The position numbers and the translations under genes were made by a program. Below, in pieces: positions 19,143 to 31,190 of a stretch of DNA of 37,138 bases. The notes beneath the pieces are model-generated. The model did no database searches. It worked only from the letters and a program-made list of their open reading frames with translations, and was not told where the DNA came from. Each line of letters begins with the position of its first letter. The first letter of the stretch is position 1. Source of the DNA: Salisapilia sapeloensis (taxonomy: Eukaryota; Oomycota; Peronosporomycetes; Peronosporales; Salisapiliaceae); the NCBI GenBank assembly GCA_023334545.1, contig JAADVB010000191.1, positions 1 through 37,138 of the forward strand, read 5' to 3'.

Positions 19143-20430
19143 ATGGACGCTTCTCGTCCGCTACTCGGTTCCAGAGGATCCGAAGCACGCGCACATCGGT
19201 ACAATGGACTCACTTGCTTCGACAAAGTATGTCTAGTCTGCTGTGGCTGCTTTGGCGATGAAGAAAGCTTCTTTAACGTCGCGTGTGGAAGTCGATATAA
19301 CATCGTGTCGATTGACAGTACGTCGAGTACGAGTGCGAGCGAGTTCTTCGGGACGGAAGAGTACTCGCCTCTATCAGGTAGTGCTCGAGTGACGACGAGT
19401 CGTTCGCTAAGCTGCTGGCACTGGGTGTTTCCAGACCGCATGCACGACTATGAAGACTTTGCATCCACGGCCCAAGTACATCGTCTATCGCTCTTTATTC
19501 CTATTGCTGTACTCAGATATGCCCGATGTAGATGGAAGAGATTTATTATATCCGTCAGAAAGCTAGACAAGTGTTCGACACTCAATCCAATGGTTCTTTG
19601 TATGATTGTCTACTAGAGTCCTATAGCCTACTGACAGCTTCACAGAGGATGGTGAGATGCTGAAAAGACTATGGCGAGGTTTCTTTCCTATGCTACCGTA
19701 CGAACGTCGGTTGGACACGAGATGGAAAGAGGTTGGGTTCCAGGTACATCCCATCTAGCTACTAAACGCAAGAAAGGAATTAAAACTTGCACATAGAATG
19801 AAGATCCGGCATCCGACCTGCGTTCATCAGGACGACTTGCACTCTCCCTCCTGGTCTACTTTGCAGACCACATGAACGACGAGCTACAAGTAGTATTTCT
19901 ATCACTAAAGACATACGTATACAGTGTATTGACAAAAACTGCATCAGAGGATGGTAGAGGAGAACCATTTCCCATTCTGCCTCTGTGCGCTCAATCTCAT
20001 TGAGACGCTGCTGGTTCATTTGAATCTAAAGATGCCACCACCACTTCTGTGTCCGTGCTGCGGGACACAATTTAATGAGCTCGAGGCGTCTTATCCAAGT
20101 CGCTCTCGTCCAGAGTTGAAAGGGTTCTTGTCCCTCGTCTCAGACTCTGCTTGCCTAGGAAGTACGCATCGACTCGTATCGACACAGTGGCCGGTGGATG
20201 TCGCTTTAGCACAAGTGTTTGCGCACTCGATGCTCGTGATGGACGCGCAGTGGCGTCAATTGACGAGAAAGAACCCAAAGATGACGTTGATGGATTTCCG
20301 ACAGGCATTGGAAGGCACATGCAAGAGTTTGATCAAGTTCTTGGCGAGAGACGACGTGGACATGTCGATTGATAAACTGAGAAAGTGGAGTTGGGACGAA
20401 TGTCAAGGCCAGCGATTGGAATATTGTTAA
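19143..20430 (+). CDS. ELMO/CED-12-domain protein
   Basis: Five exons, 19143-19475, 19532-19592, 19646-19743, 19797-19889 and 19948-20430, encode 355 aa; introns are 53-58 nt. The middle carries the ELMO domain: R-Q-V-F-D then E-M-L-K-R-L-W, T-R-W-K-E-V-G-F-Q, then D-P-A-S-D-L-R-S-S-G-R-L-A-L-S-L-L-V-Y-F and H-F-P-F-C-L-C-A-L-N-L. The canonical F-Q-G-x-D-P-x-x-D-F-R-G-x-G block is recognisable but changed (F-Q-N-E-D-P, D-L-R-S-S-G). ELMOD proteins act as GAPs for Arf/Arl GTPases; the catalytic Arg of D-x-R is retained. The N-terminal 110 residues are Cys- and Ser-rich and unassigned. The C-terminal part adds a C-P-C-C-G motif that could bind metal. Start 19143 is preferred over an in-frame ATG at 19116. 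Confidence 0.8.
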
Positions 20431-20459
20431 TTTGAAATGCGATGTAGGGTGCAAAGTTA

Positions 20460-22168
20460 TCATACATGAAGGTCCATTTGATGCATCTGCCTCTCGATCG
20501 CTGCTCGTTTCTTGGCGTAACTACTCTTGAGCTCTGCTTTATCTTGTTTATATTGCCTTTCGAGTGCCTTTAGTTCTTCTTGGAGAGCACGTTGAGTTGT
20601 ATCGGCACGGTCTGCGACTCGAATGGTCGAAAACTTGGGTCCGTCATCCATTTCGCCATTGTCCTTTGCTTTCATGTACTTCATAAAGGAAGGCTCAGAG
20701 GACGTCGAGTCTTTCGTGTCTTTCGTGTCTTTCGTAGGATGGACTTGGACGACGGGATCAGTCGTCGGGATCATTGTGCCGTACAAGGCGCTCGAGTCTT
20801 TCAACCAAAAGTCGAACTCGCCATCGTCATTTACAGTGGCTGCATCCTCCGACGGGTGTGACCGGACGTCCGATACGACCATTGTGCCAAAGTTTCCACC
20901 CCAGTCTCCCGTTCCGTATCCATACTTGGAGCCTACAAGGTCTTCCTCTTTCTCTCGAGATGACGCAGGTCCTAGTGGCTCGGCAATATACTTCATCGTG
21001 GGCGTGTCGGAAACGATCATGCTCTTCATACTACGCTTGTGCATGGAATTATGTTTCTTCATACCCTTTTCAATTTCACTACTGTTCCGTCGGATCATCG
21101 TGTCGTCTCCAAATCCTTCTAAAGACAAACTGTTCATGTAGGATTCGTCCACGTGATTCTCAGCAACCGTTGGCTCTTGCCTTGCTTCCGCCACGAGCTC
21201 CAGGCTATGGTCGACCAACTCCTGTAACACTGGTAATCCAACTTCTTTTACTGATTCTCGACCGTTCATCCTCAAGTACATGCTGTCAATGTCTTTCCGA
21301 ACGAATGGATGGTTAGCTAGCTCCTGTGCACTCGACCTCTTGGCTACATCCTTCTCGAGGCATTGGGAAATGAAGCTGTCAAACTCTTTCGAGAACCTCC
21401 CCTTCTCTTTCAACGAAGGAGGTGGACGATTGGGAATCATAAAGATTGCTCGCATCGGATGAATGTTGGAGAGAGGTGGCTCGCCTTCTGCCATCTCAAT
21501 AGCAGTGATACCAAGCGACCAAATGTCTGCTTTTCCATCATATTGCGCCTCCTGAATCACTTCGGGTGCCATCCAGAACGGAGTTCCAATGACAGTCTTG
21601 CGTTTATTAATCGTATTCGTTAGTTGAGCAGAGACGCCAAAGTCTGCTAGCTTGGCCACTCCAGACGAGGACAGAAGGATGTTTCCAGCCTTGATATCAC
21701 GATGAATGTGACGATTCGAGTGCAAGTAGATGAGACCTTGTACGACATTCGCACAAATCGCAGCGATCTGAGTTTCAGATAGCGTCCGTTGTCGAAGTCC
21801 CATGATGTCTGCAATTGATCCAGCCGCACAATACTCCATGCTAATCCACAATTGCGACGGAGACAAGAAGCTTCCATAGTACTGGACAATATATGGCGAC
21901 CGACATTGCTCCAAGACACGTATCTCTTTCGTAAGTTCCTGCAGCTCTTTATCATTCGCCAACGAGCTCCCGTTCTCCACTGGTACAATCTTTAACGCCA
22001 CGACTTTGGCTGTTGGGCCATGCACTGCTTTATACACCTTTCCATAAGACCTACGAGATCATCTTAGTTACAAGTCTACTTTGGTGTATGTCGATCCTAC
22101 CCTTCGCCAAGTCGGTCCAAGAGCTCAAACGTCAGGTCCGGGTTCTCATCACGTGTAATACTCGTCAT
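20460..22168 (-). CDS. STE20-family kinase of the MST/Hippo type
   Basis: Exons 22168-22101 and 22050-20460 (50-nt intron) encode 552 aa. The intron falls inside the glycine loop, and joining restores L-G-E-G-S-Y-G-K-V at 20-28. The kinase domain is complete: Lys43, H-R-D with Asp141, D-F-G with Asp159 and G-T-P-F-W-M-A-P-E typical of germinal-centre kinases. After about residue 290 the tail resembles MST1/2: an acidic segment with G-D-W-G-G-N-F-G-T-M, phosphorylatable Thr/Ser linkers, and a charged C-terminal helix (about 500-548) in the place of the SARAH dimerisation domain. It would activate an NDR/LATS-type kinase with a Mob partner. Convergent with the ELMO gene, with 29 bp between stops. 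Confidence 0.88.
20709..20735 (-). repeat. Three 9-bp tandem repeats inside the kinase gene
   Basis: Three perfect copies of gtctttcgt lie at 20709-20717, 20718-20726 and 20727-20735. On the coding strand they encode a T-K-D tripeptide repeat in the non-catalytic tail of the STE20-type kinase. Such short in-frame repeats vary readily between isolates. Confidence 0.85.
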
Positions 22169-22200
22169 CTTCTCTTTTCAAGAAACGGGATAACTACCCA

Positions 22201-22213
22201 CGTGATGAATGCC
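22201..22213 (-). promoter_or_regulatory. Possible Inr-like element upstream of the kinase gene
   Basis: Read on the minus strand this is GGCATTCATCACG, 33-45 bp before the kinase ATG. It resembles the CATTC-x-x-CA core of the oomycete initiator. One base of the TCATT core differs, so this is weak evidence. Confidence 0.25.
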
Positions 22214-22309
22214 AAATATAAAGAAGATGAAACAAGAAACCGATTGATATCATTCGAATCAAGAAAAGCGTTTCAACTTGTTTCCAAAAGCATGTCGGCA
22301 TTTCGTTGC

Positions 22310-23704
22310 TTACATGGTTAAAAGCTCAGGAGATTCCATGTATGTCTTGAACGTCTGGAGGAATTGGCCAGCAACGACATCGTCTAGTACACGACGGTCG
22401 CAGCTGAGCGTCGAGCTCATCATGGTCACGACCTTGGGTTCGCCGACGATCTCCTCAACGTCTCCGTTCATCACGACTTCATAGTCATCCGGCGCCACGA
22501 GCTCCTTTCTACCACTACCAATAGCCAAAATGCAGCTATGCGGAGGGTTGACGACTGCCGTGAACTCGTCGATGCCCATGCCTCCGAGGTTGGAGATGGC
22601 AAAGACACCGCCCTGGTACTCTTCCGGCTTGAGCTTGTTCGATCGAGCTTTCTTCACCAGCTCACGGAACTTGGAGTTGATGCCAGACAGACCAAGGACG
22701 TCGACGCTAGGGACGATTGGCGTGATGAGGCCATTGTCCGTCGCGACAGCTACGGCAATGTCCATGGATTCGTTCGATTTAATCACCTGCTCTTTCAAGT
22801 CAAAGTGAGCGTGCGCTTCAGGAACGTCACGCAGCGCCAACGCCACTGCCTTTAGGATAAAGTCGTTGAGCGACACCTTAATACCATGCTTTTCCTTGAG
22901 CTGCTTTCGGAACGACATGATGCTGTCAATCTCACACTCGACGTTAAAGTAGTGATGCGGAACGTCCGTCTTGGACGCTGTCAGTCGCTTCGCGATCGTC
23001 TTGCGCATGTTCGAAAGCTTAATGTCTTCATACTCTTCCGTCGAGCTCATTTCTGGTGAGCTAGACTTGGATTCCGTGCTTGGCGCTGGCTTGGAGGTCG
23101 ATTCCGCCTTCGGTTCCGACTTGTTCGAGCCGTAGATGGCGCTGAAGAAGCCATTGGCAGGCGGATGGTCGAGCTGTTCCTTGGGGAGAAGACTGCGCTT
23201 GCCGAGGAAGTGGATCAAGGGCTTTCCATTCTCCTTGGAAGCCGTCGAGGCTGTCGATTGCGATGAAGCATCCGATTCCGATGCAGAGGTAGTGCTTTCA
23301 GAGTCACTGGAAGCAGAGGATTCACCAGTGAGATTAGCTAAAGCGCCACTTTCCTGAAGCTGTTTAAACGTGTCGAGATCGGCGACAGTGTACGCAAGCG
23401 TTTCGCCCACAGGAATGTCCGACGTGCCATCCGGCTTGAGGATCTTGGCCAAAACAATGTCGTCCTGCACTTCATAGTCCACGACAGCCTTGTCAGTTTC
23501 AACTTGGCAAAGGACATCGCCTGCATTGGCCTCTTCGCCCTCCTTCTTTAGCCATTGCGAAATCGTGCCGCTGTCCATCGTAGGTGACAGCGCAGGCATC
23601 GCCAGAGGTTCCACACCTTCCGGGAGGGATGCAAACGTGCGTGCCACCCGTGGACAGCGTTGTGAGAGCAGGAGGATGCGTCGAGATGCTCGGCTCAGCA
23701 ACAT
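22310..23704 (-). CDS. PDHX: E3-binding-protein-like (protein X) component of pyruvate dehydrogenase
   Basis: An intronless gene of 464 aa. The Arg/Ser-rich N-terminus (about 1-26, no acidic residues) is a mitochondrial presequence. A lipoyl domain follows (about 30-108) with the lipoylated Lys72 in E-T-D-K-A. A Ser-rich linker comes next, then a 2-oxoacid dehydrogenase acyltransferase core from about 225. The catalytic motif expected as D-H-R-x-x-D-G reads D-R-R-V-L-D-D at 436-442: the catalytic His is Arg437. Human PDHX shows the same kind of loss, so this is probably the structural protein X rather than the active E2. The usual E3-binding domain between lipoyl and core domains is not visible. 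In its place is K-P-L-I-H-F-L-G-K-R-S-L-L-P at about 161-174. The start is the first ATG of the frame. Confidence 0.85.
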   Translation of the reverse strand: MLLSRASRRILLLSQRCPRVARTFASLPEGVEPLAMPALSPTMDSGTISQWLKKEGEEANAGDVLCQVETDKAVVDYEVQDDIVLAKILKPDGTSDIPVGETLAYTVADLDTFKQLQESGALANLTGESSASSDSESTTSASESDASSQSTASTASKENGKPLIHFLGKRSLLPKEQLDHPPANGFFSAIYGSNKSEPKAESTSKPAPSTESKSSSPEMSSTEEYEDIKLSNMRKTIAKRLTASKTDVPHHYFNVECEIDSIMSFRKQLKEKHGIKVSLNDFILKAVALALRDVPEAHAHFDLKEQVIKSNESMDIAVAVATDNGLITPIVPSVDVLGLSGINSKFRELVKKARSNKLKPEEYQGGVFAISNLGGMGIDEFTAVVNPPHSCILAIGSGRKELVAPDDYEVVMNGDVEEIVGEPKVVTMMSSTLSCDRRVLDDVVAGQFLQTFKTYMESPELLTM

Positions 23705-23914
23705 GATTAGAGAGGAATTGAGCGGCCCCAAGCAGAAGCAGTTGGTGGATGTCTTCTGTGGCCGTCAAGAGTCTCACTATTTCATGTGTTCTTCTCTTTA
23801 TAAATGTATTTCTGGAAGTGTGTTTTATAAGGGACAAAGACTAATTCTACGATATTCGTAAAATAGACGCGTTTCCGGATGAGTTGGAGCAACGTTTCGA
23901 TGATAGAATGCATT

Positions 23915-25654
23915 TTATTCGTCTTCTTCCTCGTCTTCCGTCTCTACGATGTGGATCTTGGCGCTATGCCATGCGTTATTCAGAATGCCGCGCATGTTCC
24001 AGATCGGTGCGATTGTATCCGGCTGGACGTTATAGCTTGCATCCACCGCTTTGCATCGGATATCCAAATCACGAATGTTTCGGTCAACGCTGATGACAGC
24101 AGTCCATGGTGTCCATGCCCATGCACGATGATACCTCTGCTGCTTACCCTGCTCACTTAACTCTGCACACGTCCATGTCTGTCCACCGTCGACACTCACA
24201 TCGACACGGATGATATTTCTACCCCCTCCGCTCCACGCGTAGCCTTCGACCTCGACGTCGTACGTTTCCTCCTCGTTGCTCAACTTGTCAATATGCACCA
24301 CAGATCCATTCTTGGGTGTCGTAATAGCACTTTGGACTGGCAATTCTTGGATCGAGTCGCCAGCAAACTTCCAATAGTCCTCTCGACTGTAGTCGACATT
24401 CGGTGGGAAGCCTCGATAATCTTTCTGCTGCCAAAAGCTCTGACTCTCTTCCTTTGCCAAGATAATCTTGTCCAAGAATTTGACATTCCGAGCGCCTACA
24501 GTGCCTGGCACAATCACTCGTAAGGGATATCCATGGTCTCTGGGGATGGGTTCCCCATTCATGCTAAAAGCCAAGAGCACTTCTTTCCGAGGATCCAACG
24601 CCGTCTCGAGTGGGATGGAAGCTCCATACGGATTACCTTCGGCATCTCTATCCAGACCTTCGAACTGGACATGCTTTGGTTCAGACATAAGAGACTCGTT
24701 TTCATCATCAGACACGCCGAGGTATCTTAGCACATCGGACAAGTAGACTCCCTTCCACTCTGCGGTGGATAAAGCTGTTGTATCCCAGCTGAGACCATTC
24801 ACTTGCTTGACACCAGCCATCTCGGCACGCCGGTTACCGGCACATTGAATAGTCGTGGTCACTGTCCTGTGTTTAAATTTCGTCTTAAGGTCTGCAATAG
24901 AGAGAGTTGTTGTGGTGTTCGCATCGATTTCTACCACCACTTCACATGCGTCGTGCTCTGTCTCGACTTTTGGCACCGGTAGATGGTTACGAACGAAAAA
25001 GAGATCGTTTGGCGTCACAAACGTCTGCATCAGTAGCTCTGGAGGAGGTTCAGCGTTGAAAGGCGCGTCGGAATTTACTTTGAGAGCGGGATGGCGGTCG
25101 CTCGGGTCGTTCGAGTAAGGTCCGTCGCCGTATCGCTGACGCTTTAGGCATTCTAACATGGCAACGTCTTCTTCTCTCAAGTTACCAATACGCAAGGATT
25201 CGAGGATCTGATAGACGTCAGCGTGGTGATGCGCCGCGTAGAGCTGCCAAAATGGTTCGATGGACTTGCCCGCGGCCAAGAGGATTTTCGTGCCGCCAGG
25301 GTGCGCTTTAATGAAATCAGTGATGTCGTACACGCCGTTCTTGTAGACGACCCACGTAGACGTGTTGTACGCACCAGTATGCTTCTCGACGGTGGCAAAA
25401 TCATAGGTCGGGAGATCTGTTCGAAATGCACCTGGAGAAACCTCTTCTTCGTCCTGCACTGCTTCATTCAGTGCAGGCAAAAGAGGCAAAGAAAGTAGAG
25501 CACTGGCTAGTAGCGGGATGCGCCAGTTGAAAGTAGAACCGTTGGCATGATCGCCGTTGTATGCAGTCGTGAATGCTACAGACAGAGACGGCAGATGCCG
25601 ATGCGTGGCACGAGCCAAGAAACGACGCGATTGACAGGTGATTACTCTCCGCAT
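23915..25654 (-). CDS. SUOX: Mitochondrial sulfite oxidase
   Basis: An intronless gene of 579 aa, longer than animal sulfite oxidase mainly through its N-terminus and acidic tail. It oxidises sulfite to sulfate with cytochrome c in the mitochondrial intermembrane space. The order is a basic presequence (1-25), a hydrophobic stop-transfer-like segment (about 46-62), and a cytochrome b5 domain (about 82-160) with H-P-G-G (His118) and a second haem ligand among His142-144. The Moco domain (about 200-430) follows, with the Mo-binding Cys271 in T-I-Q-C-A-G-N-R-R, and then the dimerisation domain with V-S-V-D-G-G-Q-T-W. Having both haem and Moco domains is the animal-like rather than the plant-like form. 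It implies a working molybdenum-cofactor pathway. The start is the first ATG of the frame. Confidence 0.95.
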   Translation of the reverse strand: MRRVITCQSRRFLARATHRHLPSLSVAFTTAYNGDHANGSTFNWRIPLLASALLSLPLLPALNEAVQDEEEVSPGAFRTDLPTYDFATVEKHTGAYNTSTWVVYKNGVYDITDFIKAHPGGTKILLAAGKSIEPFWQLYAAHHHADVYQILESLRIGNLREEDVAMLECLKRQRYGDGPYSNDPSDRHPALKVNSDAPFNAEPPPELLMQTFVTPNDLFFVRNHLPVPKVETEHDACEVVVEIDANTTTTLSIADLKTKFKHRTVTTTIQCAGNRRAEMAGVKQVNGLSWDTTALSTAEWKGVYLSDVLRYLGVSDDENESLMSEPKHVQFEGLDRDAEGNPYGASIPLETALDPRKEVLLAFSMNGEPIPRDHGYPLRVIVPGTVGARNVKFLDKIILAKEESQSFWQQKDYRGFPPNVDYSREDYWKFAGDSIQELPVQSAITTPKNGSVVHIDKLSNEEETYDVEVEGYAWSGGGRNIIRVDVSVDGGQTWTCAELSEQGKQQRYHRAWAWTPWTAVISVDRNIRDLDIRCKAVDASYNVQPDTIAPIWNMRGILNNAWHSAKIHIVETEDEEEDE

Positions 25655-26025
25655 CAATTCTTCCAATCACGTGTGGAAAGATGGCTGACGTGGTAGGATG
25701 TATAAACACAGCACAGAGCAGTTGAAGACAATCAAGGTGCGCTAAGCTTTGAGGATGGTACTGATGCCCTCTTTCTCTAGCTCTGTCACGGCCTTATCTG
25801 TCTTCCTGTCAGAATCTCTTTTTATTGCCTACGCTACATACAACATCTAAGCCATGAATTGATAGCGCTAATAAAGTTGATCAACCTGCTAAGCACACAT
25901 CCTTCTGTTACTGCTATTCATTTGGCTAGACTTGGTTGCATAGGGTAATTGATAAATGCACATCTAGCTTTGAAACCAATTTTGGCGGGATCGACAGGAA
26001 ATTCAAAACAAGTCGAAAGGAGAGG
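25655..26025. other. Divergent intergenic region, SUOX and MCM3
   Basis: This 371-bp spacer separates two divergent start codons and presumably holds both promoters. I see no clear initiator. A minus-strand stretch at about 25742-25800 is open for 20 codons and ends at TAG with an alpha-helical composition, but no upstream ATG exon could be joined, so no gene is called. Confidence 0.5.
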
Positions 26026-28545
<2,520 letters not shown>

Positions 28546-28589
28546 GACATGCATTGGATCTAGAAAGAAAAGAGATTGGTTTTTGGTTT

Positions 28590-29029
28590 TTAATCGAAAA
28601 GAGGCTTGAACTTGGTGTGCGCGAGATGCACGAGCTGGTTGTAATTGTCCATGTCAAAGTTGTCGCTAAAGTGCGTCACCTTCATCTGCTCCAGCGTTTG
28701 GCCATCCACAGCTCGGCCAATCACTTCCACTATTTTGCTGTTTATATGCCATTAGACGGGATTTGAGGGATTTTCTAGCTTAGGAATTTGCCTGCTGTAG
28801 TCGCTGCCGGCAATGGGCTTTACATGCACGACGCCACCGTCCTAGGATGCTTCGATGTCAACTTTACTGACGAAATGGATGACAAGAATGGACGTACCGA
28901 TGCGCGGAGCACGACTGCAGTCGGCATTTGACTCTCAACCGTGCCTACGAGAGACACGGTACGACCGATGTAGTTTGCGAGCGACGCGCCATTCACACGG
29001 GGCGCGGTTCCAGCGTCTCCCAAGTCCAT
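28590..29029 (-). CDS. RPA3: Replication protein A 14-kDa subunit (RPA3)
   Basis: Three exons, 29029-28898, 28841-28792 and 28737-28590, encode 109 aa, the usual size of RPA3. The protein is a single OB fold: R-V-N-G-x-x-L-x-x-Y-I-G-R-T-V-S-L-V-G, V-V-L-R-A-S-D-G-G, V-E-V-I-G-R-A-V-D-G and a C-terminal amphipathic helix with F-D-M-D-N-Y-N-Q-L-V. It stabilises the RPA trimer on single-stranded DNA. Intron 1 is 56 nt and GT-AG. Intron 2 (28791-28738, 54 nt) uses a GC donor, CAG/GCAAAT. No GT donor nearby keeps the frame, and this junction restores the S-K-I-V-E-V-I strand. It shares a 44-bp terminal spacer with MCM3. Confidence 0.9.
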
Positions 29030-29100
29030 TCTTATTGAGATGAAAAGCCCGCGAAAATGGAAAATTTGTTGCGGGGATTATAGCCAATCATTAGAGTTAA

Positions 29101-29120
29101 AAGCAAAATTGGAATGATTC
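29101..29120 (-). promoter_or_regulatory. Possible oomycete Inr-like element upstream of RPA3
   Basis: Read on the minus strand this is GAATCATTCCAATTTTGCTT, 72-91 bp before the RPA3 ATG. It contains the TCATTCCA-ATTTT core of oomycete initiators. It sits only 16 bp from the amidohydrolase stop, which limits the promoter to a very small space. Confidence 0.45.
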
Positions 29121-29136
29121 GATTCGATTTCAAAGG

Positions 29137-31076
29137 CTACTTCTTGCAACATGGACAAATGGGAAATTTGCCGTTTTTCCCTGGTAGGCCAGACATCTTC
29201 GCCATCTCCTCTTGCGTTGAAGAGAGCGTACGGTCAAAAGTACACTTGCCACCAACGTACACTTGCTTTACGATGTCGTGGTCCAGCATTCGCACATGGG
29301 TATCCAGAATGTCTCGCTGCAACACAATGAAATCCGCCAGGAAACCTTCGTGCAACCTACCCAAGCTGTCTTCGCGTTTCACGGCGTAGGCACCGCTCTG
29401 CGTGTAGATTTCCAGTGCTTCATCGAGAGTGAGCTTTTCTTCAGGGTGCAAGACCTCTGTCTCGTTATCAAATGGAGCTGTACGGTAGATGGCATCATAA
29501 ATGCCTTGGAACGGATTACACGTTTCCACTGGGGCATCACTACCGCCAGCACAGACAATGCCGAATTGATCCTTCATAGTTTTCCATCGATAGGAGCTCT
29601 TGAGCAGCTTCGGGTTCAAACGTTTCCGAGCAAACGAAGTATCGGTTACCACAAAAGAGGGTTGGATATTGGCAATGACGCTTCGTGCATGCATTTGCTG
29701 CAGCTGGTCATCCCCCAGAATTTGGCAATGAGTCAAGATTGGACGGTCTGAGGCTGGTATCTCTGCTTTGTCAAGTGCATTCAACACTTGTGCAGCAGCT
29801 CGATCACCTACAGTCGAATGAGTGGTACGATAGCGGTACCCTACAGAAACCTCGTACCGATGGCGTGAATTTCCAGTCGGTAGCCCAGAGTCTTGACTTT
29901 CTGAACTCTGGAAAACATCTCTTCATCTGAGTACATGAGAATGCCCTTGTTATCACTGTCCTTGTATGGCTCTCCAAGTGCAGCCGTTTCCTACAACTGG
30001 ATCAGCGTTGGTACATTACCGCATGCAAAGGACTTACAGCTCCGAGACTTCCGTCCGAGAAAATTTTAATACGGTCACAAGATATAAGGTTGTCCACAGT
30101 ATTGGCCGCTGGAGTCTCAGGATGGTCCAACTCGTCATATGGGACTGTTAAAAACACACGTAGAGGTAGTTGATCTGCTTTTTGGAGCTGCTGGTACAAC
30201 TTCCACGCATGCTCATCATTCGTCTGGATCGCTACAAAATATGTGAGGAGAGACCATGAGTATATAATGTGTAGTTCTTACTCGTAAGTCCAGACGATAC
30301 GCAGCGATAAAGCGATTCTCGTAAATAGCCAAGTCGGACATCTATACAAGTTATATTGGTCACTTCATATCATGTGCGAGCATGTTGACACTTGTACGAA
30401 CCTTGTGGCTCATTCTCATTTCGAGCGAGGAGGTTGACGGCCTGGATGCGGTCCATTAAATACACTATTTTACTACAGTGTGAAGAAGATAGATTACCGC
30501 TTCTCGAAGGATACCAGTGGGTTTTCCGTCCGTACCAAAGTCGATGTTTCCACCTTCCATCTTCCTCGCACTGGTTTCGTCAATGCCTGATACTTCCAAT
30601 GCCTTGCTATTGACCACAGCAATGTGCCAGCAAACTCGATGCAAGATAACAGGTACGTCTGAGATAACTTCATCGAGCATCCAGCGATCAGGATATGCTC
30701 CTTGGGTGCTCATTTTGTCCTGTTCCCATCCAAAACCGATGATTTGCTTCGGATGATGTCCATTCTCCTCTTTCTTCTTTTTGATATGATTCTGCAATCG
30801 GTCTTGGAGCTCTTTAAATGAGCTGCATCCAGTCAAATCGACGTAGTGAGCTGTTTCTCCTTGATAGTAAGCGTGTATGTGAGAGTCCATAAGACCAGGA
30901 ATCACCACTTTCGACTCCAAATCCACTGTCTCCTTAGCTTCCTTTAGCACATCCTTCGGAACTGGGTTTGTTCCAATCTGGATAATACTTCCAGAAGATT
31001 TAGATACAGCCATCCAATGTTGGATTGGACAGTTAGGCTGGTAGATACGAGCATTGATAAAGAGCTTCATGGTCAT
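29137..31076 (-). CDS. YtcJ-type amidohydrolase (Amidohydro_3)
   Basis: Six exons, 31076-30498, 30441-30402, 30341-30282, 30231-30038, 29990-29858 and 29807-29137, encode 558 aa; introns are 47-60 nt. Landmarks restored by splicing are G-L-M-D-S-H-I-H (the first metal-binding HxH), G-I-L-R-E-A-A-V, I-K-I-F-S-D-G-S-L-G-A-E-T-A-A-L, E-I-H-A-I-G-D-R-A and the late G-S-D-A-P-V-E-T-C-N-P. These are the marks of YtcJ/LAF3-like enzymes, whose substrates are mostly unknown amides or imides. No signal peptide or targeting sequence is evident. The extreme C-terminus is a Lys-rich tail with C-P-C-C-K-K, unusual for the family. The start could be 31076 or the in-frame ATG at 31070. It is divergent from the C5orf34-like gene across 114 bp. 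Confidence 0.88.
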
Positions 31077-31190
31077 CAAATTCTATTTGACGTAGGTTTG
31101 CTTAGAATTAATAGCAACATACCTATTATATGCATTTTTACAAAGGAAGAGGGTTTTAAATAGAGACGGACACGAAACGCGCAACGAATA

